The notes under the pieces are model-generated. The model saw only the letters and a program-made list of their open reading frames with translations. It was not told where the DNA came from and searched no databases. Below, piece after piece: positions 28,093 through 36,942 of a stretch of 62,716 nucleotides of DNA; position 1 is the first letter of the stretch; each line of letters begins with the position of its first letter. The DNA is taken from the NCBI GenBank assembly GCA_019114135.1, contig DXGC01000103.1, positions 1 to 62,716 of the forward strand, given 5' to 3'. Source of the stretch: Candidatus Corynebacterium avicola (GTDB taxonomy: Bacteria > Actinomycetota > Actinomycetes > Mycobacteriales > Mycobacteriaceae). The position numbers and the translations under genes were made by a program.

Positions 28093-28740
28093 GTGACCTG
28101 GAACCGCGAACAGATGGCCGCCCGCGTGGCCGCAGAGCTCAAGGCAGGCCAGTACGTGAATCTCGGCATCGGCATGCCGACCCTGGTCCCTGGATTCCTG
28201 CCGGAGGGTGTCGACGTCGTCCTGCACTCGGAGAACGGCGTGCTCGGCGTGGGGCCGTACCCCACCGAGGAGCAGCTCGATCCGGAGCTGATCAACGCCG
28301 GCAAGGAGACCATCACCGTCAACCCGGGGGCGAGCTACTTCAGCTCCTCGGAGTCCTTCGGCATGATCCGCTCCAAGGCCATCGACGTGGCCGTGCTCGG
28401 CGCGATGGAGATCTCCCAGTTCGGTGACCTCGCCAACTGGATGGTCCCGGGCAAGATGGTCCGCGGCATGGGTGGTGCGATGGACCTGGTCCACGGTGCG
28501 GAGCAGATCATCGTCATGACCGACCACCTCACCAAGAAGGGCGACCCGAAGATCGTCGAGCAGTGCTCTCTGCCGCTGACGGGTGCGAAGTGTGTGGACC
28601 TCATCGTGTCCTCGCACGGCGTTTTCCAGGTCGACCCGTTGGCCGGGCTGACCCTGCTGGAGTGTGCCGAGGGAGTCAGTGTCGAGGAACTTCGCGAGTT
28701 GACCGGCGCCCCCTTCGCGCTGGGGGAGTCCTTGCGCTAG
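28093..28740 (+). CDS. pcaJ: 3-oxoadipate CoA-transferase subunit B
   Basis: The beta subunit (215 residues) with the catalytic Glu in HSENGVLG and the glycine loops [14 protein letters not shown] and [18 protein letters not shown]. It starts at GTG 28093, 2 nt after pcaI ends, so translation is coupled. It ends 55 nt before the convergent purU. Together with PcaI it transfers CoA from succinyl-CoA to 3-oxoadipate. Confidence 0.91.
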   Translation: MTWNREQMAARVAAELKAGQYVNLGIGMPTLVPGFLPEGVDVVLHSENGVLGVGPYPTEEQLDPELINAGKETITVNPGASYFSSSESFGMIRSKAIDVAVLGAMEISQFGDLANWMVPGKMVRGMGGAMDLVHGAEQIIVMTDHLTKKGDPKIVEQCSLPLTGAKCVDLIVSSHGVFQVDPLAGLTLLECAEGVSVEELRELTGAPFALGESLR

Positions 28741-28795
28741 AGAGTCGCGGCACGGGGGAGTGCTGCGTGGGCTGCGCCGGGGGAACGCAGCCGGG

Positions 28796-29689
<894 letters not shown>

Positions 29690-29924
29690 AGTGGACTCCT
29701 TGGAGGTGGACGGTGAGGGTTGCTCGGAGGACAACACTACTGCGTGTGCGCCCGCGGACCTTGATCGGGGAGGTTTACCGCAGTTCAGGGCATTGATTCT
29801 GTATCTGGAACCATGTCGACCCTGGTCATGGTTCACTCCGGGAAAGCACCCCCGTCTGCCACCCCCGCGGAAGGTAGTGTGGCCTAAATCGTGCTGGGCG
29901 GCAGGTGGAACTCAGGCGAATAAC

Positions 29925-29939
29925 GTTCGGTCAACGAAC
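29925..29939. promoter_or_regulatory. second GTTCG-N5-CGAAC operator, upstream of the qsu operon
   Basis: GTTCGGTCAACGAAC has the same 15-bp architecture as the site at 27284-27298 and also centres about 47 nt before the predicted transcription start. It ends 3 nt before the candidate -35 box. Confidence 0.65.
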
Positions 29940-29942
29940 TTA

Positions 29943-29972
29943 TTGTCACGCAGCGCACACTGACCGTAGGGT
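29943..29972 (+). promoter_or_regulatory. promoter of the transporter-qsuB-qsuD operon
   Basis: TTGTCA (29943-29948), 18 nt, then TAGGGT (29967-29972). The leader to GTG 30066 would be about 87 nt and contains the palindrome GATTCGAATC (29975-29984). The 376-nt gap between purU and the transporter holds no gene. Confidence 0.55.
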
Positions 29973-30065
29973 GAGATTCGAATCACGGTAATACACCCGT
30001 CATCCCACGGCCCCATGGTGTTCACACTCCATGGCCCTCACGGCCCCTAAGGAAAGGAAAGCCGC

Positions 30066-31487
30066 GTGAGCACACTCCAGGAACGTCCCCCCGAGGGGAA
30101 CCCGGACAGCGGATCAGAGCCCCAGAAGTCCCAGAAGACCCCGAAGCGCGCAGCGCTCTCAAGCTGGATCGGTTCAGCTCTGGAGTACTACGACTTCGCC
30201 GTCTACGGCACCGCCGCCGCACTGGTCGTCAACGAGCTGTTCTTCCCGGAGGGGACTTCCCCCGGAGTGGCGGTCCTCGCCTCGATGGCCACCGTCGGCA
30301 TCGCCTACGTGGTCCGCCCCTTCGGCGCCCTGATCATGGGCCCGCTCGCGGACCGCTTCGGACGCCGCTTCGTCCTGATGCTGTCGCTGTTCATGATCGG
30401 CATCTCGACCTTCCTCGTCGGCTGCCTGCCGACCTACGACCAGGTCGGAATCCTCGCTCCGGCGTTGCTGGCACTGTGCCGCATCGTCCAAGGCATCTCC
30501 GCCTCCGGTGAACAGGGCAGCGCCATCGCGGTGTCGCTTGAACACGCGGACGAGAAGCACCGGTCGTGGACCACGGCCTGGACCCTGCACGGGACCCAGT
30601 TCGGTACCCTGCTGGCCACCGCCGTCTTCATTCCCTTCACCGCATTCCTCTCGGACGAGGCCCTGATGAGCTGGGGCTGGCGCGTTCCCTTCTGGCTGTC
30701 GGCCTTCGTCATGATCACCGCCTGGATGATCCGCCGCCACCTGGAGGAGCCACCGGCCTTCAAGGAGACCGTTGCCGAGATCGAGGCCGCACAGGAGGAG
30801 GAGCGTGAGGCCATCCGCGAGGAGGCCAACCGAAACAACCCGCTGCGCCTCGTGCTGAAGCACCACCGGGCCGCGGTGATCCGGGTGGCCATCGGCGCCC
30901 TGGTCAACACGGTGAACATCGTCTTCACCGTCTGGGCACTGTCCTTCGCCACCTCCATCGTGGGTCTCGACCGTTCGACGATGCTGTGGGTCACCGTCAT
31001 CGGCAACGTCTGCGCCCTGGTCAGCATCCCGCTGTCCGGCTCTGCCGCCGACCGCTTCGGACGTAAGAAGGTATTCATCACCGGCGCCATCGGAGCCGCG
31101 GTCATGATGTACCCCTACCTGGCGGCGGTGAACGCCGGGAACTGGACCCTGATCTTCATCTTCGGTGCGATCATGTTCGGTCTGTTCTATTCGATGTCGA
31201 ACGCCACCTGGCCGGCCCTGTACGCCGAGATGTTCCCCACCTCCGTCCGCGTCACTGGAGTCGCCCTGGGCACCCAGATCGGTTTCGCCCTCTCCGGCGG
31301 CTTCGCCCCGGTCCTCGCCTCCCTGGTGGCAGGGGAGAGCGGCGAGAACTACGTCGGCGTCGCCATCTTCACCACGGTCGTCGTGGTGCTGATCTCCGGC
31401 GCGATCGCCACCACCCGGGAGACCGCCTTCATGACCCTCGACGAGATCGACGCCGACGACGAGTTCCTGCAGGAAGTGAGCCGCTGA
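30066..31487 (+). CDS. MFS transporter, metabolite:H+ symporter type (probable shikimate/quinate uptake)
   Basis: A 473-residue major facilitator protein with 12 predicted helices. It has the two MFS loop signatures (GPLADRFGRRFV between helices 2 and 3, GSAADRFGRKKVF in the second half) and the SALEYYDFAVYGTAAALV opening typical of the metabolite:H+ symporter family that includes ShiA (shikimate) and the PcaT dicarboxylate carriers. qsuB follows after 2 nt and then qsuD, so it most likely imports shikimate, quinate, dehydroshikimate or a related acid. GTG 30066 follows AAGGAAAGGAAA. It occupies the place of qsuA in the C. glutamicum operon. Confidence 0.86.
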   Translation: MSTLQERPPEGNPDSGSEPQKSQKTPKRAALSSWIGSALEYYDFAVYGTAAALVVNELFFPEGTSPGVAVLASMATVGIAYVVRPFGALIMGPLADRFGRRFVLMLSLFMIGISTFLVGCLPTYDQVGILAPALLALCRIVQGISASGEQGSAIAVSLEHADEKHRSWTTAWTLHGTQFGTLLATAVFIPFTAFLSDEALMSWGWRVPFWLSAFVMITAWMIRRHLEEPPAFKETVAEIEAAQEEEREAIREEANRNNPLRLVLKHHRAAVIRVAIGALVNTVNIVFTVWALSFATSIVGLDRSTMLWVTVIGNVCALVSIPLSGSAADRFGRKKVFITGAIGAAVMMYPYLAAVNAGNWTLIFIFGAIMFGLFYSMSNATWPALYAEMFPTSVRVTGVALGTQIGFALSGGFAPVLASLVAGESGENYVGVAIFTTVVVVLISGAIATTRETAFMTLDEIDADDEFLQEVSR

Positions 31488-31489
31488 CC

Positions 31490-33385
31490 ATGAGGACCTC
31501 CATCGCCACCGTCTGCTTGTCAGGCACCCTCGCCGAGAAACTCCGGGCTGCAGCCGACGCCGGTTTCGACGGGGTGGAGATCTTCGAGCAGGACCTGGTC
31601 GTCTCCCCGCACTCACCGGAGCAGATCCGGGAACGGGGAGAGGAACTCGGCCTGAGCTTCGATCTCTACCAGCCCTTCCGTGATTTCGACGGTGTCTCCG
31701 AGGACGTCTTCGTCGACAACCTCCGACGTCTCGAGGCGAAGTTCCGGGTGATGCAACGCCTGGGCATCGACATGATCCTCATCTGCTCGAACGTCGGCAC
31801 CGCCACCGTCGATGACGACGCCGTCTGTGCGGACCAGCTCCGCCGTGCCGGTGACCTCGCGAAGACCTACGGCATCAAGCTGGCCTACGAGGCACTCGCT
31901 TGGGGCCGCTACGTCAACACTTACCGCCACGCCTACCGGATCGTGGAGATGGCCGACCACCCGAACGTCGGCACCTGTCTCGACAGCTTCCACATTCTCT
32001 CCCGCGGCGACGACCCCTCGGGCATCAGCGACATCCCGGGGGAGAAGATCTTCTTCGTCCAGCTCGCGGACGCCCCGAGCCGGGACATGGACCTGCTGTC
32101 CTGGTCACGGCACCACCGGGTGTTCCCAGGTGAGGGCGACTTCGACCTCGTCGGTTTCCTCCGGCTGCTCACCCTCGCCGGGTACGACGGTCCGGTGTCG
32201 CTGGAGATCTTCAACGACTCCTTCCGTCAGTCCGAGGTCGGACGCACCGCCGTCGACGGACTGCGCTCCCTGCGCTGGCTCGAGGACCAGGCCTTCCGCA
32301 CCCTCGGTGGCAGCAACACCGCAGCCGGCGACCACCCGGTCGGTCTCGAACCACTACCGGAGGCGCCGGTTCCCGGCGGCTACAGCTTCGTGGAACTGCA
32401 CACCGGACGCCTCGGTGAGATCACCAAGCTTCTGCACCAGCTGGGATTCATCCTGGGCGGCTACCACCGCAGCAAGCCGGACTTCCAGGTGTGGGTGCAG
32501 GGTGATGCCAGGATCGTCGTCCGGGATCTCGGACCGACCGGCAGCGACACCGTCCTCGACAGCTTCGGGGTGGACGTCGAGGGCGCCGACCGCTCGGCGG
32601 TCCGCGCCGCACGGCTCTCCGCCACGCCGATCAACCGGCAGCGTCAGGACGACGAGGCCGAACTCCACGGCGTGAACACCCCGGACGGCACAGGCATCTT
32701 CTTCTGTGAGACCACCACCGACGGTGTGCCGGTGTGGGCCGACGAGTTCGGACTGATCGGTGAGGACGTCCGGAACATCGACGCCGTCACCGGACCCACC
32801 TCCCGGGTTACCGGCGTCGACCACGTCGGGCTTGCCCAGCGGTGGCACCGACACGACGAGGCCGCCCTGTACTTCACTTCAGTCCTCGGCTTGCAGCCGC
32901 ACAGCTCGGACCCAGTCCCCAGCCCGGCCGGTTTCGTCTACTCCCGGGTGATGACCGCACCTCGGAGCGACTTCTCGTTGACGTTGACGGTGGTGCCGGA
33001 AGGTAGCGAGCAGGGCGACTTCCTCGCCGCCGCCTACCCGGAACACGTCACCCTCGCGGCGTCCGACATCATCGGTGTCGCACGACGGGCCCGCCGGCGT
33101 GGCCTGGAGATCCTCCCGGTGCCGCAGAACTACTACGACGACCTCGTCGCACGCTTCGACCTCGACGAGGAGACCGTCTCGGAGCTGCGTGACTGCAATA
33201 TCCTCTACGACCGTGATGACCAGGGTGAGTACCTGCGGTTCTACACGGGCACGCTCGGTGCGGTGTTCTTCGAGCTGGTGGAACGACGCGGCAACTACAC
33301 CGGGCACGGGGTGGACAACATCCCGGTGCGCCTCGCCGCCCAGTACCGCGTCCTGCGGGACGCCACCCGCGGCATCCCGCAGTGA
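31490..33385 (+). CDS. qsuB: 3-dehydroshikimate dehydratase QsuB (two-domain)
   Basis: QsuB converts 3-dehydroshikimate to protocatechuate, linking shikimate and quinate breakdown to the beta-ketoadipate pathway. The 631-residue protein has an N-terminal TIM barrel (1-280) in which the four metal ligands of the family appear at Glu134 (YEALAWG), Asp165 (CLDSFHIL), Gln191 (FVQLADAP) and Glu239 (SLEIFND). The C-terminal half (about 290-631) is an HPPD-like double VOC domain with probable metal ligands His445 (DHVGLAQ), His519 (EHVTL) and Glu595 (FFELVE). That domain is known in the family to lack HPPD activity. The start ATG lies 2 nt after the transporter stop. Confidence 0.94.
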   Translation: MRTSIATVCLSGTLAEKLRAAADAGFDGVEIFEQDLVVSPHSPEQIRERGEELGLSFDLYQPFRDFDGVSEDVFVDNLRRLEAKFRVMQRLGIDMILICSNVGTATVDDDAVCADQLRRAGDLAKTYGIKLAYEALAWGRYVNTYRHAYRIVEMADHPNVGTCLDSFHILSRGDDPSGISDIPGEKIFFVQLADAPSRDMDLLSWSRHHRVFPGEGDFDLVGFLRLLTLAGYDGPVSLEIFNDSFRQSEVGRTAVDGLRSLRWLEDQAFRTLGGSNTAAGDHPVGLEPLPEAPVPGGYSFVELHTGRLGEITKLLHQLGFILGGYHRSKPDFQVWVQGDARIVVRDLGPTGSDTVLDSFGVDVEGADRSAVRAARLSATPINRQRQDDEAELHGVNTPDGTGIFFCETTTDGVPVWADEFGLIGEDVRNIDAVTGPTSRVTGVDHVGLAQRWHRHDEAALYFTSVLGLQPHSSDPVPSPAGFVYSRVMTAPRSDFSLTLTVVPEGSEQGDFLAAAYPEHVTLAASDIIGVARRARRRGLEILPVPQNYYDDLVARFDLDEETVSELRDCNILYDRDDQGEYLRFYTGTLGAVFFELVERRGNYTGHGVDNIPVRLAAQYRVLRDATRGIPQ

Positions 33386-33414
33386 ACGAATCAACGACGA
33401 AAGAAGGACAACAC

Positions 33415-34278
33415 ATGACCGGCGCACCCTCCCGGAGCTTCCTGCTCGGACTGATCGGCACGGACCTCTCCCTGTCCCGTACCCCGCCGATGCACGAGGC
33501 CGAGGGCCTGGCCCAGGGGTACCCCACCGTCTACCGACGCATCGACACTCTCACGGAACGGCTGCAGGGGCGGTCCCTCGAGGAGCTGCTGGGCAGTGCC
33601 GTCAACCTGGGCTTCGACGGACTGAACATCACCCACCCCTACAAGCGTGAGGTCATCGACCTCCTCGACGAGATCGACCCGGCCGCCGCACAGCTGGGTT
33701 CGGTGAACACGGTGGTGATCCGGGACGGACGCACGGCCGGCCACAACACCGACGTCACCGGCTACGGCCGCGGTCTGGCCGAGCAGTTGCCGGACGTCCC
33801 CAAGGACTCCGTCGTGCAGGTCGGTGCCGGTGGTGTGGGTAACGCCATCGCCTTCGCCCTGGCCGCCGCCGGTGTGAAGAACCTGCAGATCCGTGACGTG
33901 GACGCCGGGCGTGCCGCTGAGTTGGCGGAGAAGGTCAACACCGCGACGGGCGCCACCGTGGCGACCGGGTCCGGGGTGGAGCAGGTCGAGGAGGCCATCG
34001 CGGTGGCCGACGGTGTCGTCAACGCCACGCCACTGGGGATGCTGAGCCACCCTGGTACATCTTTCGACACCTCCTGCCTGACCCCTGCGCACTGGGTCAG
34101 CGACGTCGTCTACATGCCGGTGTCCACCCAGTTGCTGCAGGAGGCGGAAGCCATCGGCTGCCGCACGCTTCCTGGCACGCACATGGCCGTTTACCAGGCG
34201 GTCGACGCCTTCGAACTCTTCACCGGCCTGCCGGCGGACGCCGAGCGGATGCGGGCGACGTTCCGCTCGCTCGGCTAA
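33415..34278 (+). CDS. qsuD: quinate/shikimate dehydrogenase (NAD-type)
   Basis: A 287-residue AroE-superfamily enzyme. The substrate site SLSRTPPMHEAEG (residues about 17-29) has Ser and Thr placed as in QsuD, NITHPYKREV holds the catalytic Lys, and GHNTDVTGYGRG the Asp. The nucleotide loop GAGGVGNAI is followed by IRDVDAGRA; the Asp there, with no basic NADP motif (NRT), points to NAD and thus to an oxidising catabolic role. It should oxidise shikimate to 3-dehydroshikimate (and quinate to dehydroquinate), feeding QsuB. ATG 33415 has AAGAAGGA upstream; GTG 33382 overlapping qsuB is less likely. AroE for biosynthesis is the alternative. Confidence 0.88.
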   Translation: MTGAPSRSFLLGLIGTDLSLSRTPPMHEAEGLAQGYPTVYRRIDTLTERLQGRSLEELLGSAVNLGFDGLNITHPYKREVIDLLDEIDPAAAQLGSVNTVVIRDGRTAGHNTDVTGYGRGLAEQLPDVPKDSVVQVGAGGVGNAIAFALAAAGVKNLQIRDVDAGRAAELAEKVNTATGATVATGSGVEQVEEAIAVADGVVNATPLGMLSHPGTSFDTSCLTPAHWVSDVVYMPVSTQLLQEAEAIGCRTLPGTHMAVYQAVDAFELFTGLPADAERMRATFRSLG

Positions 34279-34292
34279 AAAGGGAGAGGAGA

Positions 34293-35162
34293 TCAGGAGA
34301 CGGGGTCGGGGGAGACTCCCCAGAACTCCTGCAACAGCTCGGCGACCCGCTTGGCCTGCTGGACGGGCAACAGGTGCGCGCCGGGTTCGACGACCGAGTG
34401 CCGGACCACGCCGTCCGACACCCCGTTGCCTGCCACGGTTTCAGCCATCGCCTGCAACGTCTCCGGCGGGCAGGTGGGGTCGGTCGCGCCGGCCACCGTC
34501 AGTGTCGGCGCCGTGACCTGTCCCAACAGGTCCGTGCCGTCGAAGGAGGACAGGGCCTCACAGCACTGTGCGTAACCCTCGGGGGAGTTCGCGGCGATCA
34601 TCGCGACGATGGACGCCGCAGTCGCCGGGTGGTCGGCGAGGTACCCGGGCGTGAGCCAGCGCTGCACCGTGTCCTCGGCGAGGTCCTGCAGCGTGGCCCG
34701 TCCTCCGGCGCGGACGGCGGTGGCCTTCGCCGTCCAGTCCTCCGGGGAGCCGAAGCTCGGTGCGGTGCAGACCAGGGACAGCGTGCGTACGCGGTGGGCG
34801 GTCTCCGGGGACCCGGCGAGGTGTTGCGCGATGGCTCCGCCGATCGACAGGCCGACCAGGTCGACGCGGGTGGCGTCACTCTCTCCGTCGAGGCCGAGAC
34901 GGTCCAGTGTCTCGGTGACGTCGGTGGCGAGGTCGGCGATGGTCACCGGTGCGTCCTGCTGCCCGTCCGGAAGCGAAGAATCGCCGTGACCACGATGGTC
35001 GACGGCGATGACGCGGGCTCCGGGGACACTGTCGGTGCCCTGGCCGGGGACGCTGAGTCGGTTCTGGACGCCGGTCCACATGTCCACGCTGGAGCCGAGG
35101 GCGCCGAGCAGGACAACGGTGCGGGGGCCGCGTCCGGTGATGCGGGTGTGGAGGATGCTCAT
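34293..35162 (-). CDS. pcaD: 3-oxoadipate enol-lactonase (alpha/beta hydrolase)
   Basis: A 289-residue alpha/beta hydrolase with the complete triad: Ser in VGLSIGGAIAQ, Asp in AGATDPTCPP and His in PGAHLLPVQQ. The oxyanion segment LGALGSSVDMW and the DHRGHGDS strand match PcaD, which opens beta-ketoadipate enol-lactone to 3-oxoadipate, the substrate of PcaIJ. It converges with qsuD (gap 14 nt) and is divergent from clpX. ATG 35162 lies 7 nt after TACCCT, so it is probably leaderless. The length is slightly above the usual 260. A generic hydrolase is the alternative, though context supports PcaD. Confidence 0.85.
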   Translation of the reverse strand: MSILHTRITGRGPRTVVLLGALGSSVDMWTGVQNRLSVPGQGTDSVPGARVIAVDHRGHGDSSLPDGQQDAPVTIADLATDVTETLDRLGLDGESDATRVDLVGLSIGGAIAQHLAGSPETAHRVRTLSLVCTAPSFGSPEDWTAKATAVRAGGRATLQDLAEDTVQRWLTPGYLADHPATAASIVAMIAANSPEGYAQCCEALSSFDGTDLLGQVTAPTLTVAGATDPTCPPETLQAMAETVAGNGVSDGVVRHSVVEPGAHLLPVQQAKRVAELLQEFWGVSPDPVS

Positions 35163-35165
35163 GTC

Positions 35166-35181
35166 GTTCAGGGTACTGAAC
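35166..35181. promoter_or_regulatory. palindrome covering the pcaD -10 box
   Basis: GTTCAGGGTACTGAAC has 6-bp arms and 4 centre bases. On the minus strand it encloses the -10 box TACCCT (35170-35175), 7 nt before ATG 35162. A protein bound here would block pcaD transcription. It differs from the GTTCG-N5-CGAAC sites in arm and spacing. Confidence 0.45.
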
Positions 35182-35246
35182 TTCGGGGTGTGGGAAAGCT
35201 CACTGACGCGCCGAAGCCAACAGGCCCTAACTTCACTTACGGGGAG

Positions 35247-35252
35247 TACAAT
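35247..35252 (+). promoter_or_regulatory. -10 box of clpX
   Basis: TACAAT is close to the vegetative consensus and gives a leader of about 80 nt to ATG 35342. Confidence 0.5.
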
Positions 35253-35280
35253 CGGATGGAATTGGCCCAGCTTTAGTAGC

Positions 35281-35307
35281 CACAGTCGCCATAGTCGCCA
35301 TAGTCAC
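35281..35307 (+). repeat. three 9-bp repeats in the clpX leader
   Basis: CACAGTCGC, CATAGTCGC and CATAGTCAC follow one another directly in the predicted 5' leader. Confidence 0.6.
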
Positions 35308-35341
35308 TGACTCCCACCAGTTCCAGGAGTGATCGCCTCAG

Positions 35342-36628
35342 ATGCCATCGATGCAGGAAAGCGCCGAGCTGCTGAAGTGCTCGTTCTGCGGAAAGAGCCA
35401 GAAGCAGGTCCGAAAGCTCATCGCCGGTCCAGGTGTCTACATCTGCGATGAGTGCATCGAGCTGTGCAACGAGATCATCGACGAGGAGCTCGCCGCCGGC
35501 GCCGCCACCGGTGAGGACTCCAACGACCTGCCGCACCCTGCCGCGATCACCCGCTTCCTCGACGAGTACGTCATCGGGCAGGACGACGCGAAGCGCACCC
35601 TCGCCGTCGCCGTCTACAACCACTACAAGCGCATCCGGGCCGAGTCGTCCGACGCCTCCGCCCGGCGCACCGACGACCAGGTCGAGCTGACCAAGTCGAA
35701 CATCCTCATGCTCGGGCCCACCGGTTCCGGCAAGACCTACCTGGCCCAGTCGCTGGCCCGCATGCTGGACGTCCCCTTCGCCATCGCCGACGCCACCAGC
35801 CTCACCGAGGCCGGTTACGTCGGTGAGGACGTGGAGAACATCCTGCTGAAGCTGTTGCGGTCCGCCGACTTCGACGTGGCGAAGGCGCAGCAGGGCATCA
35901 TCTACGTCGACGAGGTCGACAAGATCTCCCGGAAGTCGGAGAACCCGTCGATCACCCGCGACGTCTCCGGCGAGGGCGTGCAGCAGGCGCTGCTGAAGAT
36001 CCTCGAGGGCACCGTCGCCGCCGTCCCGCCGCAGGGTGGACGCAAGCACCCGAACCAGGAGCTCATCCAGTTCGACACGAAGAACGTGCTCTTCATCGTC
36101 TCCGGTGCCTTCGCCGGCCTGGAGAAGGTCATCTCCGAGCGCCGCGGCCGTAAGGGTGTCGGCTTCGGTGCCGAGGTCCGCGGGAAGTCCGACGAGGACC
36201 CGGATCCGTTCCGTTTCGTCGAGCCGGAGGACATGGTGAAGTTCGGTCTGATCCCCGAGCTCATCGGTCGTCTGCCGGTGATCACCCACGTCGGCCACCT
36301 GGACGAGGAGTCGCTGGTGCGCATCCTCACCGAGCCGAAGAACTCGCTGGTGCGTCAGTACCAGCGCATGTTCGAGATGGACGGGGTGCAGCTGACCTTC
36401 GAGGAGGACGCACTGCGTGCCATCGCCGGCAAGGCGCTGGAGCGCGAGACCGGTGCCCGTGGCCTGCGTTCGATCGTGGAGAGCATCCTGCTGCCGCTGA
36501 TGTACTCCATCCCCGACGACAAGGACACCGGTGAGGTCGTCATCACCGGGGGAGCGGTGACCGGTGAGGGCGAGGCCCAGCTGCTGACCCACGAAGAGGT
36601 CGCCGAGCGCGAACAGCGCAGCGCCTGA
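35342..36628 (+). CDS. clpX: ATP-dependent Clp protease ATP-binding subunit ClpX
   Basis: An AAA+ unfoldase of 428 residues that feeds substrates to ClpP1P2. The N-terminal zinc finger (CSFCGKS ... CDEC), Walker A GPTGSGKT, Walker [10 protein letters not shown], the pore loop (GYVGEDVEN), the ClpP-binding loop (IPELIGRLP) and sensor 2 (RGLRSIVE) are all present. Starts at ATG 35342 and ATG 35351 are both possible behind CAGGAG; I keep the first. In this genome clpX is separated from clpP1P2 by the pca/qsu block. Confidence 0.97.
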   Translation: MPSMQESAELLKCSFCGKSQKQVRKLIAGPGVYICDECIELCNEIIDEELAAGAATGEDSNDLPHPAAITRFLDEYVIGQDDAKRTLAVAVYNHYKRIRAESSDASARRTDDQVELTKSNILMLGPTGSGKTYLAQSLARMLDVPFAIADATSLTEAGYVGEDVENILLKLLRSADFDVAKAQQGIIYVDEVDKISRKSENPSITRDVSGEGVQQALLKILEGTVAAVPPQGGRKHPNQELIQFDTKNVLFIVSGAFAGLEKVISERRGRKGVGFGAEVRGKSDEDPDPFRFVEPEDMVKFGLIPELIGRLPVITHVGHLDEESLVRILTEPKNSLVRQYQRMFEMDGVQLTFEEDALRAIAGKALERETGARGLRSIVESILLPLMYSIPDDKDTGEVVITGGAVTGEGEAQLLTHEEVAEREQRSA

Positions 36629-36638
36629 TCTTCCTCGC

Positions 36639-36660
36639 CCCTGTGCCGAGCTGCACAGGG
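36639..36660 (+). terminator. hairpin after clpX
   Basis: A perfect 8-bp stem CCCTGTGC/GCACAGGG with loop CGAGCT, 10 nt after the stop. The T tract is weak. Confidence 0.45.
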
Positions 36661-36760
36661 TTGCGCAGACCCGGGTCCTTGTGGTCCGGTCCCCGATAAG
36701 CAGGGCCTTCGACCCGTGTTGCCCGGGAGTTCGTGACGGAATGGCATCGTAAGTGAACGT

Positions 36761-36824
36761 CTGGTCAGTGTAAACGGCCGGAAACCGACTGATTTGTGGT
36801 CATTTATACTGACCACCTGACCAG
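36761..36824. other. cluster of TGGTCA/TGACCA half-sites in a convergent gap
   Basis: CTGGTCAG (36761), GTGGTCA (36796), TGACCAC (36810) and CTGACCAG (36817) form nested inverted repeats. GTGGTCA-N7-TGACCAC is perfect. TTTATACT on the plus strand and TTTACACT on the minus strand look like -10 boxes. The site lies in the 314-nt gap between the 3' ends of clpX and the TetR-like gene, where no promoter would be expected. An ATG-initiated 41-codon frame starts at 36830 but has no ribosome binding site. Confidence 0.5.
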
Positions 36825-36942
36825 TTGCGATGGCACCTGACGCGACACCGGGGTCTCATTCGGTTCGGATCCCGGCCTGGGACCGTTCTGTGACTCAACA
36901 CGGCTCACGCTGCCTCACCCGACCACTGCAACAGGGTCGGCT

